Shown piece by piece: positions 46,117-56,302 of a DNA stretch of 64,000 nucleotides. The DNA comes from Acanthosepion lycidas (taxonomy: Eukaryota > Mollusca > Cephalopoda > Sepiida > Sepiidae). The stretch is taken from positions 54,619,791 through 54,683,790 of the forward strand of contig OZ010574.1 of NCBI GenBank assembly GCA_963932145.1, given 5' to 3'. Position numbers and translations under genes: made by a program. Within the stretch, counting starts at the first letter, position 1, and the number at the start of each line of letters is the position of its first letter. The notes under the pieces are model-generated. The model had not been told where the DNA came from, ran no database searches, and saw only the letters and a program-made list of their open reading frames with translations.

Positions 46117-46854
46117 CTTAGACGAAAGTTTCTTGAGAATGCCTCTAACGAATCTTGCCAAAATGTAAATCTATGCCCTGATATTTTTTCAAATTTCTCC
46201 TTTCTTAAAAGATATACTCTTTTCCCAAGCCAAAAAGATGACCATAAACCTATGAAAAAATTGAAAGAATTAAACCAAAACTTTCTATTATTTAAAATTT
46301 TATTTTATTTTTATTTAGTCTTTTACAGATATACTTTTATTTATACCCGAATTTTTTTTACTATTTTTCATTTAATTCTTTTTTTTAATATGTGTTTTTA
46401 ACTATCACTTGTTTGTTTTAAAGATTATTTTAGCAAATACCTGTGGACTTTGGACGAGTTTCAGTATGAAAAACTCAATAAAATTATAACTGTGTGTACA
46501 CTTGTTATTCACACGTGTAAGAAAACTAATAAGCCCTCCTCTTTTCTTCATTGTAATGTAAGTCTCCTCTATACGTGTCTGCTGTAAAACAAACTACTTT
46601 GAAAATGACACATTGTTTGCTAAGTACTTGTTTATGAGCCAGAAAACGAAACATCGATTTAAGTCTCTGCTGAGACCATATTAGAAAGTAAGCTGGACGG
46701 CTAATTACACGGAAAAATTGTTTCGATTTACCTGTTCAGTCTGTTCTTAAAATATTTTTTCTTCTATAAAGTATTCGATAACTACTTAATTTTTCCACTG
46801 TCTATTACTTATAATCAGTATAACTGTGGAAATGTAAGATAAATTGCATCGTAC
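46114..46854. other. No recognisable feature
   Basis: AT-rich DNA. Nothing could be supported. Confidence 0.7.
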
Positions 46855-47204
46855 TACCTCCTGTGACCCGTCCAACAGCAAGGATACTGATCAGGGGGTT
46901 TTGAGGAGCGTGGAACCACCTCTTAATTGCTGGTGTTTCCAGGCCCACCCTGACCCGGGATCGTAACACCGGTCAGGGGCCCAGCTATGGGCAAATGGTT
47001 AACGACCCAAAAGGGGTCAAAGCACTATAAAGTGCAAAGATAAGTTTTATTAACAGAAATGATTTTTTTGTAAAAAAAAAAAAAAATACCAGCAATACAT
47101 TTTTGGAAAAAAATATAACTAGCAATAAAAATTGTCGGCATTAAATAACCCAATGAGGTTGATATACCGTAAAACAAAACAAAACAAAACAAAAGACCCT
47201 CCTG
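46855..47204 (+). mobile_element. Family D repeat, copy 5
   Basis: Clear blocks: AATTGCTGGTGTTTCCAGGC, CACCCTGACCCGGG, core CCAGCTATGGGCAAATGG (46981), ACCAGCAATACATTTTTGG, TTGTCGGCATTAAATAACCC, ATGAGGTTGATATACCG, and a clean tail of four CAAAA units after GTAAAA. The least decayed 3' end in the window. Confidence 0.75.
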
Positions 47205-47354
47205 TAACTGTTCTCAAAAAACAAATGTATTTGCTTTAGCATCGATTATCGATTGTATTAAGTTGGAATGAGGAGAGACAAAAGGAGGAGACACTTTGAG
47301 AGAACAGTTTGGCTATCCATAATCCGGTACTAATTTCAACAAGAGCATTTTCAG

Positions 47355-47439
47355 ATCTCCCGGGTCGCCGCAAGCACCTGTCTCGTGTTTAGAGGCGCTA
47401 GCTGCTGCATCAGCTGTTGTTGAGCACTTTCAAACACTG
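47355..47439 (+). other. Candidate unrecognised exon
   Basis: An 85-bp GC-rich, CpG-containing island in AT-rich DNA. On the plus strand it is bounded by TACTAAT then TTTTCAG (branch point and acceptor-like, 47348-47354) and by CACTG|GTAAGA (donor-like). Between them one frame is open for 28 codons: SPGSPQAPVSCLEALAAASA and then VVEHFQTL. On the minus strand another frame is open through SAQQQLMQQLAPLNTRQVLA, so the coding strand is not certain. No protein family was recognised. Confidence 0.3.
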
Positions 47440-47811
47440 GTAAGACATTTCTACTTGTCTTTTGTGAATTTTTTTTTATTATAATCTAATGTCGTTTGAC
47501 TCCAGTTGTGAATCCATGAATACAGGAAGTGCATATCTTTGTGTAAAGTGTGAACACCATACGTTGTAAGGAACAGATCAGGGGTATTTGTGCAAATCTT
47601 GTATGAATTAAACAATATACTTGTTTTTTTTATTAATGTACATGTAATGATTTGCAAGGTAATTTAAAGTGTTCTGAAGTAGTTCACAAACGCATCCCAA
47701 AAGCTAGGCAGAGTATTACGAGACAGGAGTATTTCATTGGTAACAAAGAAAAGAGTACTGAGCGGTTACGTGATATCTGTCCTCCTTTAAGACAGCGAAT
47801 GTTGGATGGCC

Positions 47812-48213
47812 TCCTCAAAGATGAAGAGACTCGAGGCGCGGAGGTGTCGTTGTACAGAAGGATGCTAAGGATATCATGGAGCAAGCATGTGAGCAACGAT
47901 AAGGTTTTAGAAAAGATGTAAACAAGGAGGAAGCTTATACTTAACATCAGGAAGAGGCATTTGAAATTTCTGGGACATGTAATGAGAAAGGACGGCTTGG
48001 GGAATCTGATACTAACAGGTCGAATAGAGAGGAAAGAGGAACAAGAGAAAACAACGCATGACATACCTAGCGGGCTTAAGCAAGTAGACGACACAACAGG
48101 GCCTGGGGGAGGTAGCAAAGGGACAAAACTTATTGAGAGGTAGAAGGGATAGGGAGAATTGGAGAGCTATGATCGCCTACGCCCTGAAGGGACAGGGCAC
48201 ATAAAAAGAAAGA
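47812..48213 (+). pseudogene. LINE reverse-transcriptase 3' end, broken
   Basis: Reads SLYRRMLRISWSKHVSNDKV, a stop, then (other phase) HLKFLGHVMRKDGLGNLILT and THDIPSGLKQVDD, finishing with a diverged LKGQGT and stop plus an A/G-rich tail. Colinear with the fragment at 35660-35911 but longer and carrying stops and frameshifts. Lies about 370 bp downstream of the candidate exon. Confidence 0.7.
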
Positions 48214-48261
48214 AAGTATTCTAATGAAACCATTAGAAATGTGGCAAAATTAGTTACACGC

Positions 48262-48630
48262 CGCATGGAGAAATGGTGTAATGGTTAACAAGCTTGTCAC
48301 GCTAGAACAATTATGTGAGAGTAGTGAGATACTTAATGGATGATTCACACTTTTGGCCTTGTGCCGCACCTAAGCTACGCTTAGAAAATAATTTGGAAAC
48401 TTTTACGTTGTGCAATGCTTAGCAAGTTATTCTCGCTAGATCAGTTTCGACTGATTAGTGAGTTCGATCCTCACTGGGTTCTACTTTCAGCCTCATGTTG
48501 AATGCCTTATATCTGAGCTATACTTATTAAATTACTATATCCTTTTTAGCCCTTCGATGTGGAATTCAATCCTCACAGGGTGCCTCATTCTTTCGTCGAT
48601 GTGCCACATCTAAGTTACGCTTAGAATATT
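48262..48630 (+). mobile_element. SINE B, three decayed units in tandem
   Basis: Unit 1: GGTGTAATGGTTAACAAGCT then CTTGTGCCGCACCTAAGCTA. Unit 2: GCAATGCTTAGCAAG, GAGTTCGATCCTCACTGGGT, TTATATCTGAGCTATA. Unit 3: head lost, GGAATTCAATCCTCACAGGG, GTGCCACATCTAAGTTACGC. The repeated order head-B box-CTAAGCTACGC gives a period near 125 bp. Confidence 0.6.
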
Positions 48631-48965
48631 ACACTACAAGTTTTAATGATGACAGTTTCGTAATGGTCAAACTGCATGTGTATTTTTTATGACAAAACCA
48701 CAAGATCAATCTTTTTAACTCGTCAGTTTATGCAAATCCCGTCCACAACACCGGCTATTGAAATCAAGCCAAAAGTGAAGTACCATTCTTCAGTGACCAA
48801 ACTTCACAGATTTCAAGAGTCGCAGGAACAGTTTCATTATTAGATGTAATAGTTGCTTTCCCATAACCTAATTTTAGGTCGATGAAATAAATGACGTACT
48901 CTATAAACACATCTGGCTTAAATACAAAAATATTGCTAATCAATCTAAATTACTGCCTCTCATTC

Positions 48966-49038
48966 ACACACACACAATATATATATATACATACATACAT
49001 ACATATATATATATATATTGTGTGTGTGTGTGTGTGTG
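48966..49038. repeat. (CA)n-(TA)n-(TG)n hairpin microsatellite
   Basis: CACACACA then (TA), (CATA) and (TA) units, then TGTGTGTG. The ends are complementary, so the tract can fold into a cruciform. Confidence 0.9.
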
Positions 49039-49039
49039 A

Positions 49040-49590
49040 GGTGGAGGGTAATTTAATATAAAAAGTGTACAAATCCTGTTATGCGTTTTCGTCTTCGTCA
49101 GACTAAAAGTATTTTTTTTATTGAGGCAATATAAGTGAAGAGAACGAAATAGAGCAAACGGCGAGGTATTGTAATTATTTCCACTATTTACATTGTTCGG
49201 ACAGTTGTCGTCATCTTTGTTGTCATATTCACGACGTTTCGGCCATCGTACCCTCCGGCCTTCTTCAGGTGATTGGAATTTCGAACTGAACTCTTTATTT
49301 CGTGAATATAGCAACAAAGTTGAGGACAACAGTTCGAACAATGTTAATAGGGTTAACAAGCGGCGTTTACATTTTTTTTTTTTTTTTTTTTTCAATCAAT
49401 TCGCTCCAAGTAATGCGATAATGCTACTACGACGTAAGGGGAGAGGCTACTGGAAGTGAAAGAGAAGGAAAATACTTTAGAAATAATCGAAAACATTCTT
49501 TAATCAGGAAACAAGGGATAAGGCTCAAAGATGGATCGATTGGTGCGTTCATACCCTAAAAGTCTCACTACAACTTCTAACTATTATCAA
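49040..49590. repeat. Duplicated block, left copy (with SINE C inverted)
   Basis: About 550 bp shared with 50545-51100: AATCCTGTTATGCGTTTTCG, GAACGAAATAGAGCAAACGG, the reverse of SINE C (CGTTTCGGCC, CTTCTTCAGGTGATTGGAAT), a T-run, TCCAAGTAATGCGATAATGC, and GATGGATCGATTGGTGCGTT. The copies look 85-90% alike. Starts right after the hairpin microsatellite. Confidence 0.8.
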
Positions 49591-50544
49591 ATCTTTAGTG
49601 TATTTTCCTTCATTTACTTTGTCGCGATAGAGGCGTCACCAAGCTTTATGACCCGTGGTTATTGACTCAAAACGCGGGATTCCGTCAACTATTATTCTCT
49701 CTCGTCTTCTTCCTTCACTTTTCCCCTTCCCGTTTTTCTGTGACAAGTTACTTTATTCTTATTTGAAATGAATTGCTCTGATGCACAAAACCCATGGTGA
49801 GCGCAGCAGGTTACCTTTGTGGGAAAGGCGCATATATGGATCAAATCTGAATATTATCGAATTGGGACTGGCATGAAGAAGTATTTCTGTTCAGATCAAA
49901 CTATATATAAAACCACGACACGCAAGTGATAGTCGTTGAATAAGCAAGCCATAGAGAGTCTCCATCATCATATCGGCACATATCTTGTCGCGGAAGAGAT
50001 AGTTATTACCACATATCTTGTGCGGATGCAAACTCTTTCCCACAGAGCAAGATTATCGTTACTCTAACTCTATATCCTTGGCAAATGTTCAGATGAGCTC
50101 CATTCTTTTAATTCCATTAGTTCAGACCTTTATAGCTTGAACATGTCATGACACTTCCACTGTGTCGAATGACCCTTATTTCTCCTGTAAACCAAATGTA
50201 TGAAAGAAGACCCAGTCTGCTTTTTTCCATGAGCTGCTGTTTTTTTTAAACACTCTTTTGAGTGTTCTCCCTTGAACACTTTAATCTTTACCACGTCAAG
50301 AGGTAACCGTCATATATCCACCCTATCCTCTTAATAGTAATTTCCTACCACCTTTTTTTTTTTTTTTACCTTATAGCATTTCGACTGGAACTCTCTCTTT
50401 TGAGTAACTCCCGACCCTCGAATTAAGTGAAATATATATATATTTAAAAATATAGATAGTGTGTATTCGTATCCCTCTCTACGCATATAACACTATCTCA
50501 AAAAATCAGGTAACTATCATTTATATCTATATACAATATATTTT
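49591..50544. other. Spacer between duplicated blocks
   Basis: Single-copy looking and richer in GC than most of the window. Contains a TATA-box-like CTATATATAAAACC (49901-49914) and two nearby copies of CACATATCTTGTCGCGGA / CACATATCTTGTGCGGAT. No coding frame or LTR termini were recognised. Confidence 0.5.
49902..49912 (+). promoter_or_regulatory. TATA-box-like element
   Basis: TATATATAAAA in a locally GC-richer setting with CCACGACACGCAAG immediately downstream. In an AT-rich genome this can be chance. No downstream gene supports it. Confidence 0.2.
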
Positions 50545-51100
50545 GGTGGGTAATTGTATACAGAAAGAGCAAAAATCCTGTTATGCGTTTTCGCCTTCGT
50601 CAGAATAAAAGTATACTTTTATCGAAGAAATATAGGTGAAAAGAACGAAATAGAGCAAACGGCGAGGTATTGTAATTATTTACACTATTTACATTGTTTG
50701 GAAAGTTGTCCTTGTCTTTGTTGTCATATTCACGTCATTTCGGCTGTCGTAAGCTCCGACCTACTTCAGGTGATTGGAATTTCCAACTGAACCCTTTATT
50801 TCGTGAATGTGGCAAAAAATGACGAGGTCAACAGTCCGAACAATATAAATAGTGTAAGCAAGCGGCGGTTACTTTTTTTTTTTTTTTTTTTTTTTTGTCA
50901 ATCAGTTCACTCCAAGCAAGGCGATAATGCTACTAAAACGCAAGGGGGGATGGGGATGGCTACTGGAATTGAAAGAGAGAAAAAATACTTTAGAAAGAAT
51001 CTAAAAGCCACTTTAAACAGGAAACAAGGGATAAGGCTTAAAGATGGATCGAGTTGTCCGTTCATACCCTAAGAGTCTCACTACAATCTCTAACTAGTAC
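50545..51100. repeat. Duplicated block, right copy (with SINE C inverted)
   Basis: Same order of sub-blocks as 49040-49590: AATCCTGTTATGCGTTTTCG, AACGAAATAGAGCAAACGGC, reverse SINE C, a T-run (50875-50896), TCCAAGCAAGGCGATAATGC, ATGGATCGAGTTGTCCGTTC. The short SINE-tail motif CAAGCAAGGCGATAA also appears alone near 61770 and, reversed, near 63217. Confidence 0.8.
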
Positions 51101-52378
51101 CAATCACAATTGACGCATCTGCCTGTTACTCTTCTTTTTTAAGACTTTCTCATAACAATTGACCTACGTGTATTGACACGTTTAGTGCCCCCAAAATGTT
51201 TTAATATCCCTTTTTAACGTCCCCAGTAAGGTTTAACCTAAAACAATTGTCCACTTGAACGTTCCATTTGGCTTTATTTGCATTTATACATCAAATATCT
51301 CTTCCTTAAACATATGTTCAAGTAAAAGTAAGTTTGTACTTGTAGTTTTCTCAACATATTACAAAATAAAACAATTTATTCGCAAATGTAAGATTTCAAG
51401 CATCCTTTACTTACACAGCCATCTATCTGGATTTGTGCATATAAATTATCCTTAGAAATCAGCGAACAAACACTGAAAATAGAGTTGTATGCATCTTCGA
51501 AAACAAGATGGTGAGATACAAAGAGACGCCTTGTATAGCGACAAGTGCATACACACGTACGTAACACTAGCATGGGTTCACTGTTCGTAATAATGGTGGG
51601 TGCCGGTGAATATTTTGAAGACATTCTGCAAAATTCTCACCCACATAATTTTTCATTGATGGTGACAAGTGATAGGTGCTTGGCATTTTCGTGTTCAACA
51701 TTTTTGTGACCAAATCGTAATGTACAATTTTTGTAGAAGAATTTGCTTCCTCTTTGATTTTTGTACGTTTCCAGATGAGTTACTATATTGCCGAACGAAC
51801 ATCTAGACATCTGTGCAAAGACACAGTATACGATGTCAGAGTTTATTATTCTGTTTTCAATATACAATCGGTATTGACAAAATTATATTGTTAGTATTTT
51901 CAGGACATATTTATTTGATAAATATACCAGGGGAAAAAAAAATTTGGTAAAGAGAGAACAAGAAGGAATGTTTATAAAATATCAGGAAAAATAATTTTTA
52001 GGGTGATAAAAAAAAAGTGGAATAAGCAATAAAAATTAAATATCCAGCAAAAAAAGAAACGTTGTTAATGTAAGTAGATAAAAGATGTTAAAATTTTAGA
52101 ATAAGTTTGGCTTTCATGTCTTTTTAAAAACTACCACATTCAAAAAAACAACACAAAGAGAATTTTACAATTTTTGCGAAGCAGTACATGAAAATTAATT
52201 TCTCACTAGTAATATTTAATGATATATCTCTATATACATAGAATAATCCTAATGCTTCACAGCTAGAGTTTTGGCCTTTTGATAGAAATTATCAACCCAA
52301 ATGATTTCAAAGACAACACATAGGAAGTAATGTTTAGTCCTAGTATTGTATCAAAATTATAGGTCCCTTTAAAGTTGG
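51101..52378. other. No gene recognised
   Basis: AT-rich. Frames of 60-80 codons exist on both strands without recognisable motifs. Confidence 0.6.
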
Positions 52379-52612
52379 TTGTTTCAAAGATCAATGAAGA
52401 GAAAAGTTCCTGGACAGGATATTTTTGAATGGTACAATAGAAAACAATCTTCTTCGTTATTTTTTGCGTTAATGATATGGAAAGGAAAAAGGTCACAGCT
52501 CAGAAGCTTTATGCTAAAGAGCATATTCATGCAAGGCACTACACCTTCACATTCTGCAAAGCTGACTATTGCCAACCTTGACAAAAGGCTTTCAAAGATA
52601 GCATATGAATGA
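52379..52612 (+). pseudogene. Possible mariner transposase fragment
   Basis: A 77-codon frame that reads FMQGTTPSHSAKLTIANLDK, reminiscent of the FMQDNAPSHSAK block around the second catalytic Asp of mariner/Tc1 transposases, but the Asp is replaced (QGT instead of QDN). No PDLAPSDY or similar block follows before the stop. Termini were not found. Confidence 0.4.
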
Positions 52613-52662
52613 TAGAATATGAAATGATTATGCGAAAAATAAGCAGACCTAATGTTTATAAT

Positions 52663-52700
52663 TAATTCAATCAGACGTGCCTAAAAGAGAATTTGCTGCC
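52663..52700. repeat. Short dispersed repeat shared with 33.68 kb
   Basis: TTCAATCAGACGTGCCTAAA then AGAGAATTTGCTGC occurs here and, with one change, at about 33679-33711. Both sites lie directly upstream of a (CA)n/(TA)n tract. Family unknown. Confidence 0.5.
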
Positions 52701-52832
52701 TAAATATACGCAAACACAACCACACACACACACACATATATATTTAAATAACGTTTTCTTTTTTTATTTCATATGTAAAATTGTTAACTCAAACTTTTTT
52801 AGATTTAAAGTATGATTATATAGCGTTAAGTA

Positions 52833-53006
52833 CAGGGGATGATACTAAAGTAAATTTCCGTGGATTCTTATTTGCATAGAAGTTACCATAGTCTGACGAT
52901 AATTTTGATTTGTTGATAGCAGTAAGACTGAAATTGTTTCATAAGATTAGATTCAATGGCGATGAATTAATGTTGACTTAAGTTCGGTTAATTCTACACC
53001 ACCCTG
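52833..53006. mobile_element. Possible mariner-like MITE (174 bp)
   Basis: The left CAGGGGATGATACTAAAG and the complement of the right end, CAGGGTGGTGTAGAATTA, are weakly alike, with TA on both sides. The CAGGGTG style fits mariner, but the terminal match is poor. Confidence 0.3.
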
Positions 53007-53122
53007 TATAAGCTTACCTACTTTGCAAGAAAAAGATTTTCTCGCAATTTTTTGTTGTTATTTTAATTGGGATATGCACCCCTGTAAATAGTTTGGAATT
53101 CAGTTTCCTTCTCTAGATAGCG

Positions 53123-53170
53123 TAGTCTACTCTGCTGTTTAACCCTTAGCTGGCGGGGAAAAGACATTCA
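53123..53170 (-). mobile_element. SINE A core fragment
   Basis: TGTTTAACCCTTAGCTGGCG is the reverse of the shared core, followed by GGAAAAG and TTCATG as in SINE A. Too short for more. Confidence 0.35.
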
Positions 53171-53399
53171 TGTTTTTTTTTGTTTTAATTTTTTTTTTTC
53201 ACAACGGCTTTTCTGAAAACGCAACGTAAATAGAGTTAAATATGTAAAATAAACAATCATTGATTTTCTATCAAAGGGTATTTTGAAAAAAAAAACAAAA
53301 AAATAAAAAATAAAAGTGCTTGCCGTTTTAAATTCTACATGGAATTTTCTGTAATTTGGTTGCTGGAAAATTAGGCTGCATGCAAAAGTTCTATTATAG

Positions 53400-53740
53400 G
53401 ATTTCATTCCTCAACTTTCTTGAAACCCAACCGGCGCTTTTACATTCGTTTTTCAGTGGTGAGACCAAGCTCGGGATTAGGGAGAGTTAAGTAGGATTTG
53501 CCACTTCTCTTGGCAAATTCCGGTCCCAATTAGAAGCGCGTTTCATTGGTGATCTTAAAACGAGCACAACGGCTCACATCAGTATTTGATCTTCTCTTCT
53601 TACTCACTGATGGTCTGAGCAGGTGCATGCAGCACAAGACGCATAGGGAGACGATGAAAGAGTGAGAAAGCACTACAGACACTTGTAGAGGGATATATAC
53701 ACATACATAGTCATATGTGCTCATGGAAATACAAAGGTCT
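53400..53740. other. GC-elevated single-copy-looking segment
   Basis: Contains a small hairpin, ATTTGCCA-CTTCTCT-TGGCAAAT (about 53496-53520). On the minus strand a 64-codon frame (53530-53724) includes SFIVSLCVLCCMHLLRPS. A donor-like GTGAGTAAG lies inside it, after CAGACCATCA. No recognised domain. Confidence 0.25.
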
Positions 53741-53814
53741 TTTTTTCAGCATAAACACATGCGCTATACATTTACGTGTAACGAGTAGCAAATAACACGG
53801 AAGTTTTCTTTTTA

Positions 53815-53894
53815 TTAGGTTGGTGCAAAAATAATATCGTTTTTTGACATATTTTTTAACGTCAAAAAACGATATTGTTTTTGCACCAACCTAA
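53815..53894. mobile_element. MADE1-like mariner MITE, copy 7 (80 bp)
   Basis: Ends TTAGGTTGGTGCAAAAATAA and TTTTTGCACCAACCTAA, TA at 53813-53814 and 53895-53896. Inner arm ATCGTTTTTTGACAT. Exactly 80 bp like copies 2 and 3. Confidence 0.9.
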
Positions 53895-54297
53895 TATGTA
53901 TGCCAGTATGCGAGATGAAGTCAATATGTTTGTAATGTATGTATTATATTCATAGATATTGTAGAAAACCTAGGAAAGGAATTTTCATACGAGCATCTTT
54001 TATTAAATGACAGACCAGAATTTCTCTTTTTCTTTTCATGTGCAGACAGCTCTCCGAAGTTTCTGGCTAAGATTGTAGAGTTCTCCTAGACAGCAAGCAC
54101 TTTTTATTAAATTCGACCGACGCAACCACGAGTCACACAAATGTGAAAACTCCAGATAACCAAGGATCACGCAAGTCTTATATTAAACTTATGCCTGATA
54201 TTACAAACAAATCATTTGTAATTTAAAAGACATTCAATTGTGAGTTTAACTTACGAATCGTTTTTTTTTTATATAATTAAAACAAAAGCTGGGTGAT

Positions 54298-54307
54298 ATT
54301 ATTATTA

Positions 54308-54349
<42 letters not shown>
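54298..54349. repeat. (ATT)n microsatellite
   Basis: TTA/ATT trinucleotides with one interruption. Confidence 0.95.
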
Positions 54350-54352
<3 letters not shown>

Positions 54353-54919
54353 AGCTTATCAATAGGACCTGCCACTTCCTTATCCTTACCTGTGATTATC
54401 ATCATTATCATTATCCTCATTATCAATCCCATTACCGGATCTGTTCGCTGTACCAAACCCCATATCTAGATTGAAAGACGAAGAGGTATTCATTCATGTC
54501 TAGGTCAGCCCACAACCGATGTCCTTCAACTTTGAAGGCTCGCTTTGTTCCAGCATGGACATCAGTCTAGAAAGCCCACTGTTTAGCTATGCTGTGTTCC
54601 TCACCAGAAAATTCTGGTGGTTGAACCGGTGTAGTTGCCGATGACCGAACCATCCGGCAGGGAGCACTCGTAGAGTGACCCGACATATTCAATTGCTACA
54701 CTACTTAAATACCATTATATATTTGCTCAAAGAAATACAAAACCCTGGTTGCCTTCCACATTTTTATTGGTATAGACTCATCTCATGAATCCTGTAAACC
54801 ATTAACACCGTACGAACGCCTCATTAGTTGAACCAGTAGCCACATCATGGATGCGTCTAAGTTAAACTAGCCTCCCACTTCTAAATTAAGTCTTCTCGTT
54901 GGCAGCTAAAAACAAAAAT
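54350..54919. other. No gene; moderately GC-rich
   Basis: (ATC)n-like CATCATTATCATTATCC near 54399-54425. The rest looks single copy. No frame with recognisable features. Confidence 0.55.
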
Positions 54920-55050
54920 AGCCAAGTCAGCCTTGATATTTAACCAGTAGCTGGTGGGAGATTTGAACGTACGAAATCGGCCAGCATTCGAAATCTGTTC
55001 TCCAATCCCGCTTTCTGATTCACTAATGTTCACACTACCAGCATTTATAT
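54920..55050 (-). mobile_element. SINE A-like fragment, decayed
   Basis: TATTTAACCAGTAGCTGGTG is the reverse of the shared core, and GCATTCGAAATCTG is the reverse of a B-box. Order and spacing differ somewhat from SINE A, so it may be a related family. Confidence 0.35.
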
Positions 55051-55671
55051 AACAGCAAATAAAAATATAAGATATGTCATACAATTTTAATCAGCCTTGA
55101 ACGAGGTCATCTCATCACTTAGAAATTTTGGATTTTAAACAGTATTTTATCAGCTAGCGTTTACGCGCATGCGCGGTGTATATGCTTGTTTAGGGCAAAG
55201 GTACAAGCATATCGCTGCAAATACGCGTGCACTAGTTAACATTAAAAATATCTCTTTTTAAATCCTGTTTTATTTGAATAGTTTACATATGATGTTGCAA
55301 TTCTAGCCTTTAAAGATTCTACGATTTTTGTCTAATTCTGTTATTCCGAAGACAGCGATTAACAGACAAAGTTGGTCATAATTATTATACGCTGTTTCAT
55401 TCCAGCCGGTATCATCAATATGATTGTTCCAATAAGAGTTTCCACTGTCAACTTCTTCTACGGGATAACTATCCAGTAGGCATCAGTAGGCATATTCTAT
55501 ATAATTTATATGGCTATCGTGTGTCGAATTTCAGAGTCTGTCATGGAAATTCATAGAACCTGGTTCCGTAGCACGAGCAGAAACGATATGAAAAGGAGAA
55601 AACAGTGCAACACCATTGATAGGATTGAATAAAATATCTATTTCGCAGTTCTGAGGACGTTATCGAATAAA

Positions 55672-55725
55672 ACAGGTATCTGAAGAAGGCTAGGCGACTG
55701 AAATGTTGTTACCATAAAACACAAG
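55672..55725 (+). mobile_element. SINE C-type motif fragment
   Basis: TCTGAAGAAGGCTAGGCGAC then TGAAATGTTGTTACC matches the CTGAAGAAGGCC...CGAAACGTTG arrangement of SINE C. Confidence 0.3.
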
Positions 55726-55764
55726 CTAAAGACAATTTCTTTTCTCTGCTGTTATCATTTAGAA

Positions 55765-56033
55765 CAGGGTCGGCGACCTAAGGAACGCGTGCTACACAAA
55801 ACAATTTCCAATGGCACGGAGCCGCAAATGACATCACGAAGTCCGTACCAATAACTACTACAACGCAAAAAAAGATATTTAGCTGTTTCAATTTTAATAT
55901 ATACTAAAGTATATATACTATATCGTAGAACAGTTATATTGATCTTGACTTGCATAAAAATACGTATGCTGTTGGCACACAGAATGATTTTAAAACCCTA
56001 AGTCGGCACATACCAAAAGGTAGCCGATCCCTG
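55765..56033. mobile_element. hAT-like MITE, copy 1 (269 bp)
   Basis: Left end CAGGGTCGGCGACCTAAGGA; the complement of the right end is CAGGGATCGGCTACC. This is a hAT-style terminus (CAGGGGTCGGC). The flanking octamers do not match well, so the target duplication has decayed. The interior includes AATAACTACTACAACGC and GATATTTAGCTGTTTCAATT. Confidence 0.6.
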
Positions 56034-56116
56034 GCTCAGACCATCGTAGGGTTTATCTAGAATGTGCTGAAAGGAAATATATTATTCCACTGTTTTATTT
56101 CAAAATCTGTGCATCT

Positions 56117-56302
56117 GAGTCCGAGCTAATAACTACTACAAAGCAAAGAAGATATTTAGCTGTTTCAATTTTAATATATACAAAAATATATATATTATAT
56201 ATTACTATATAAAATATATTATATAACAGGTATATTGACCTTGACTTGAATAAAAATACGTATGCAGTCGGCACATCGTTAGCAAAAGTTTACCGACACC
56301 TG
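56117..56302. mobile_element. hAT-like MITE, copy 2, left-truncated
   Basis: Begins inside the element (GAGTCCGAGCTAATAACTAC) and runs to the terminus TTTACCGACACCTG, 84 bp after copy 1 and in the same orientation. The internal (TA)-rich zone has expanded. Confidence 0.6.

Noticed and set aside
47684..48118. 144-codon minus-strand frame
   Set aside because: Antisense shadow of the LINE fragment at 47812-48213.
49040..51100. LTR retrotransposon with 550-bp LTRs
   Set aside because: The repeats contain SINE C and T-runs, lack clear TG...CA ends, and the 950-bp interior has no gag/pol similarity or primer-binding site.
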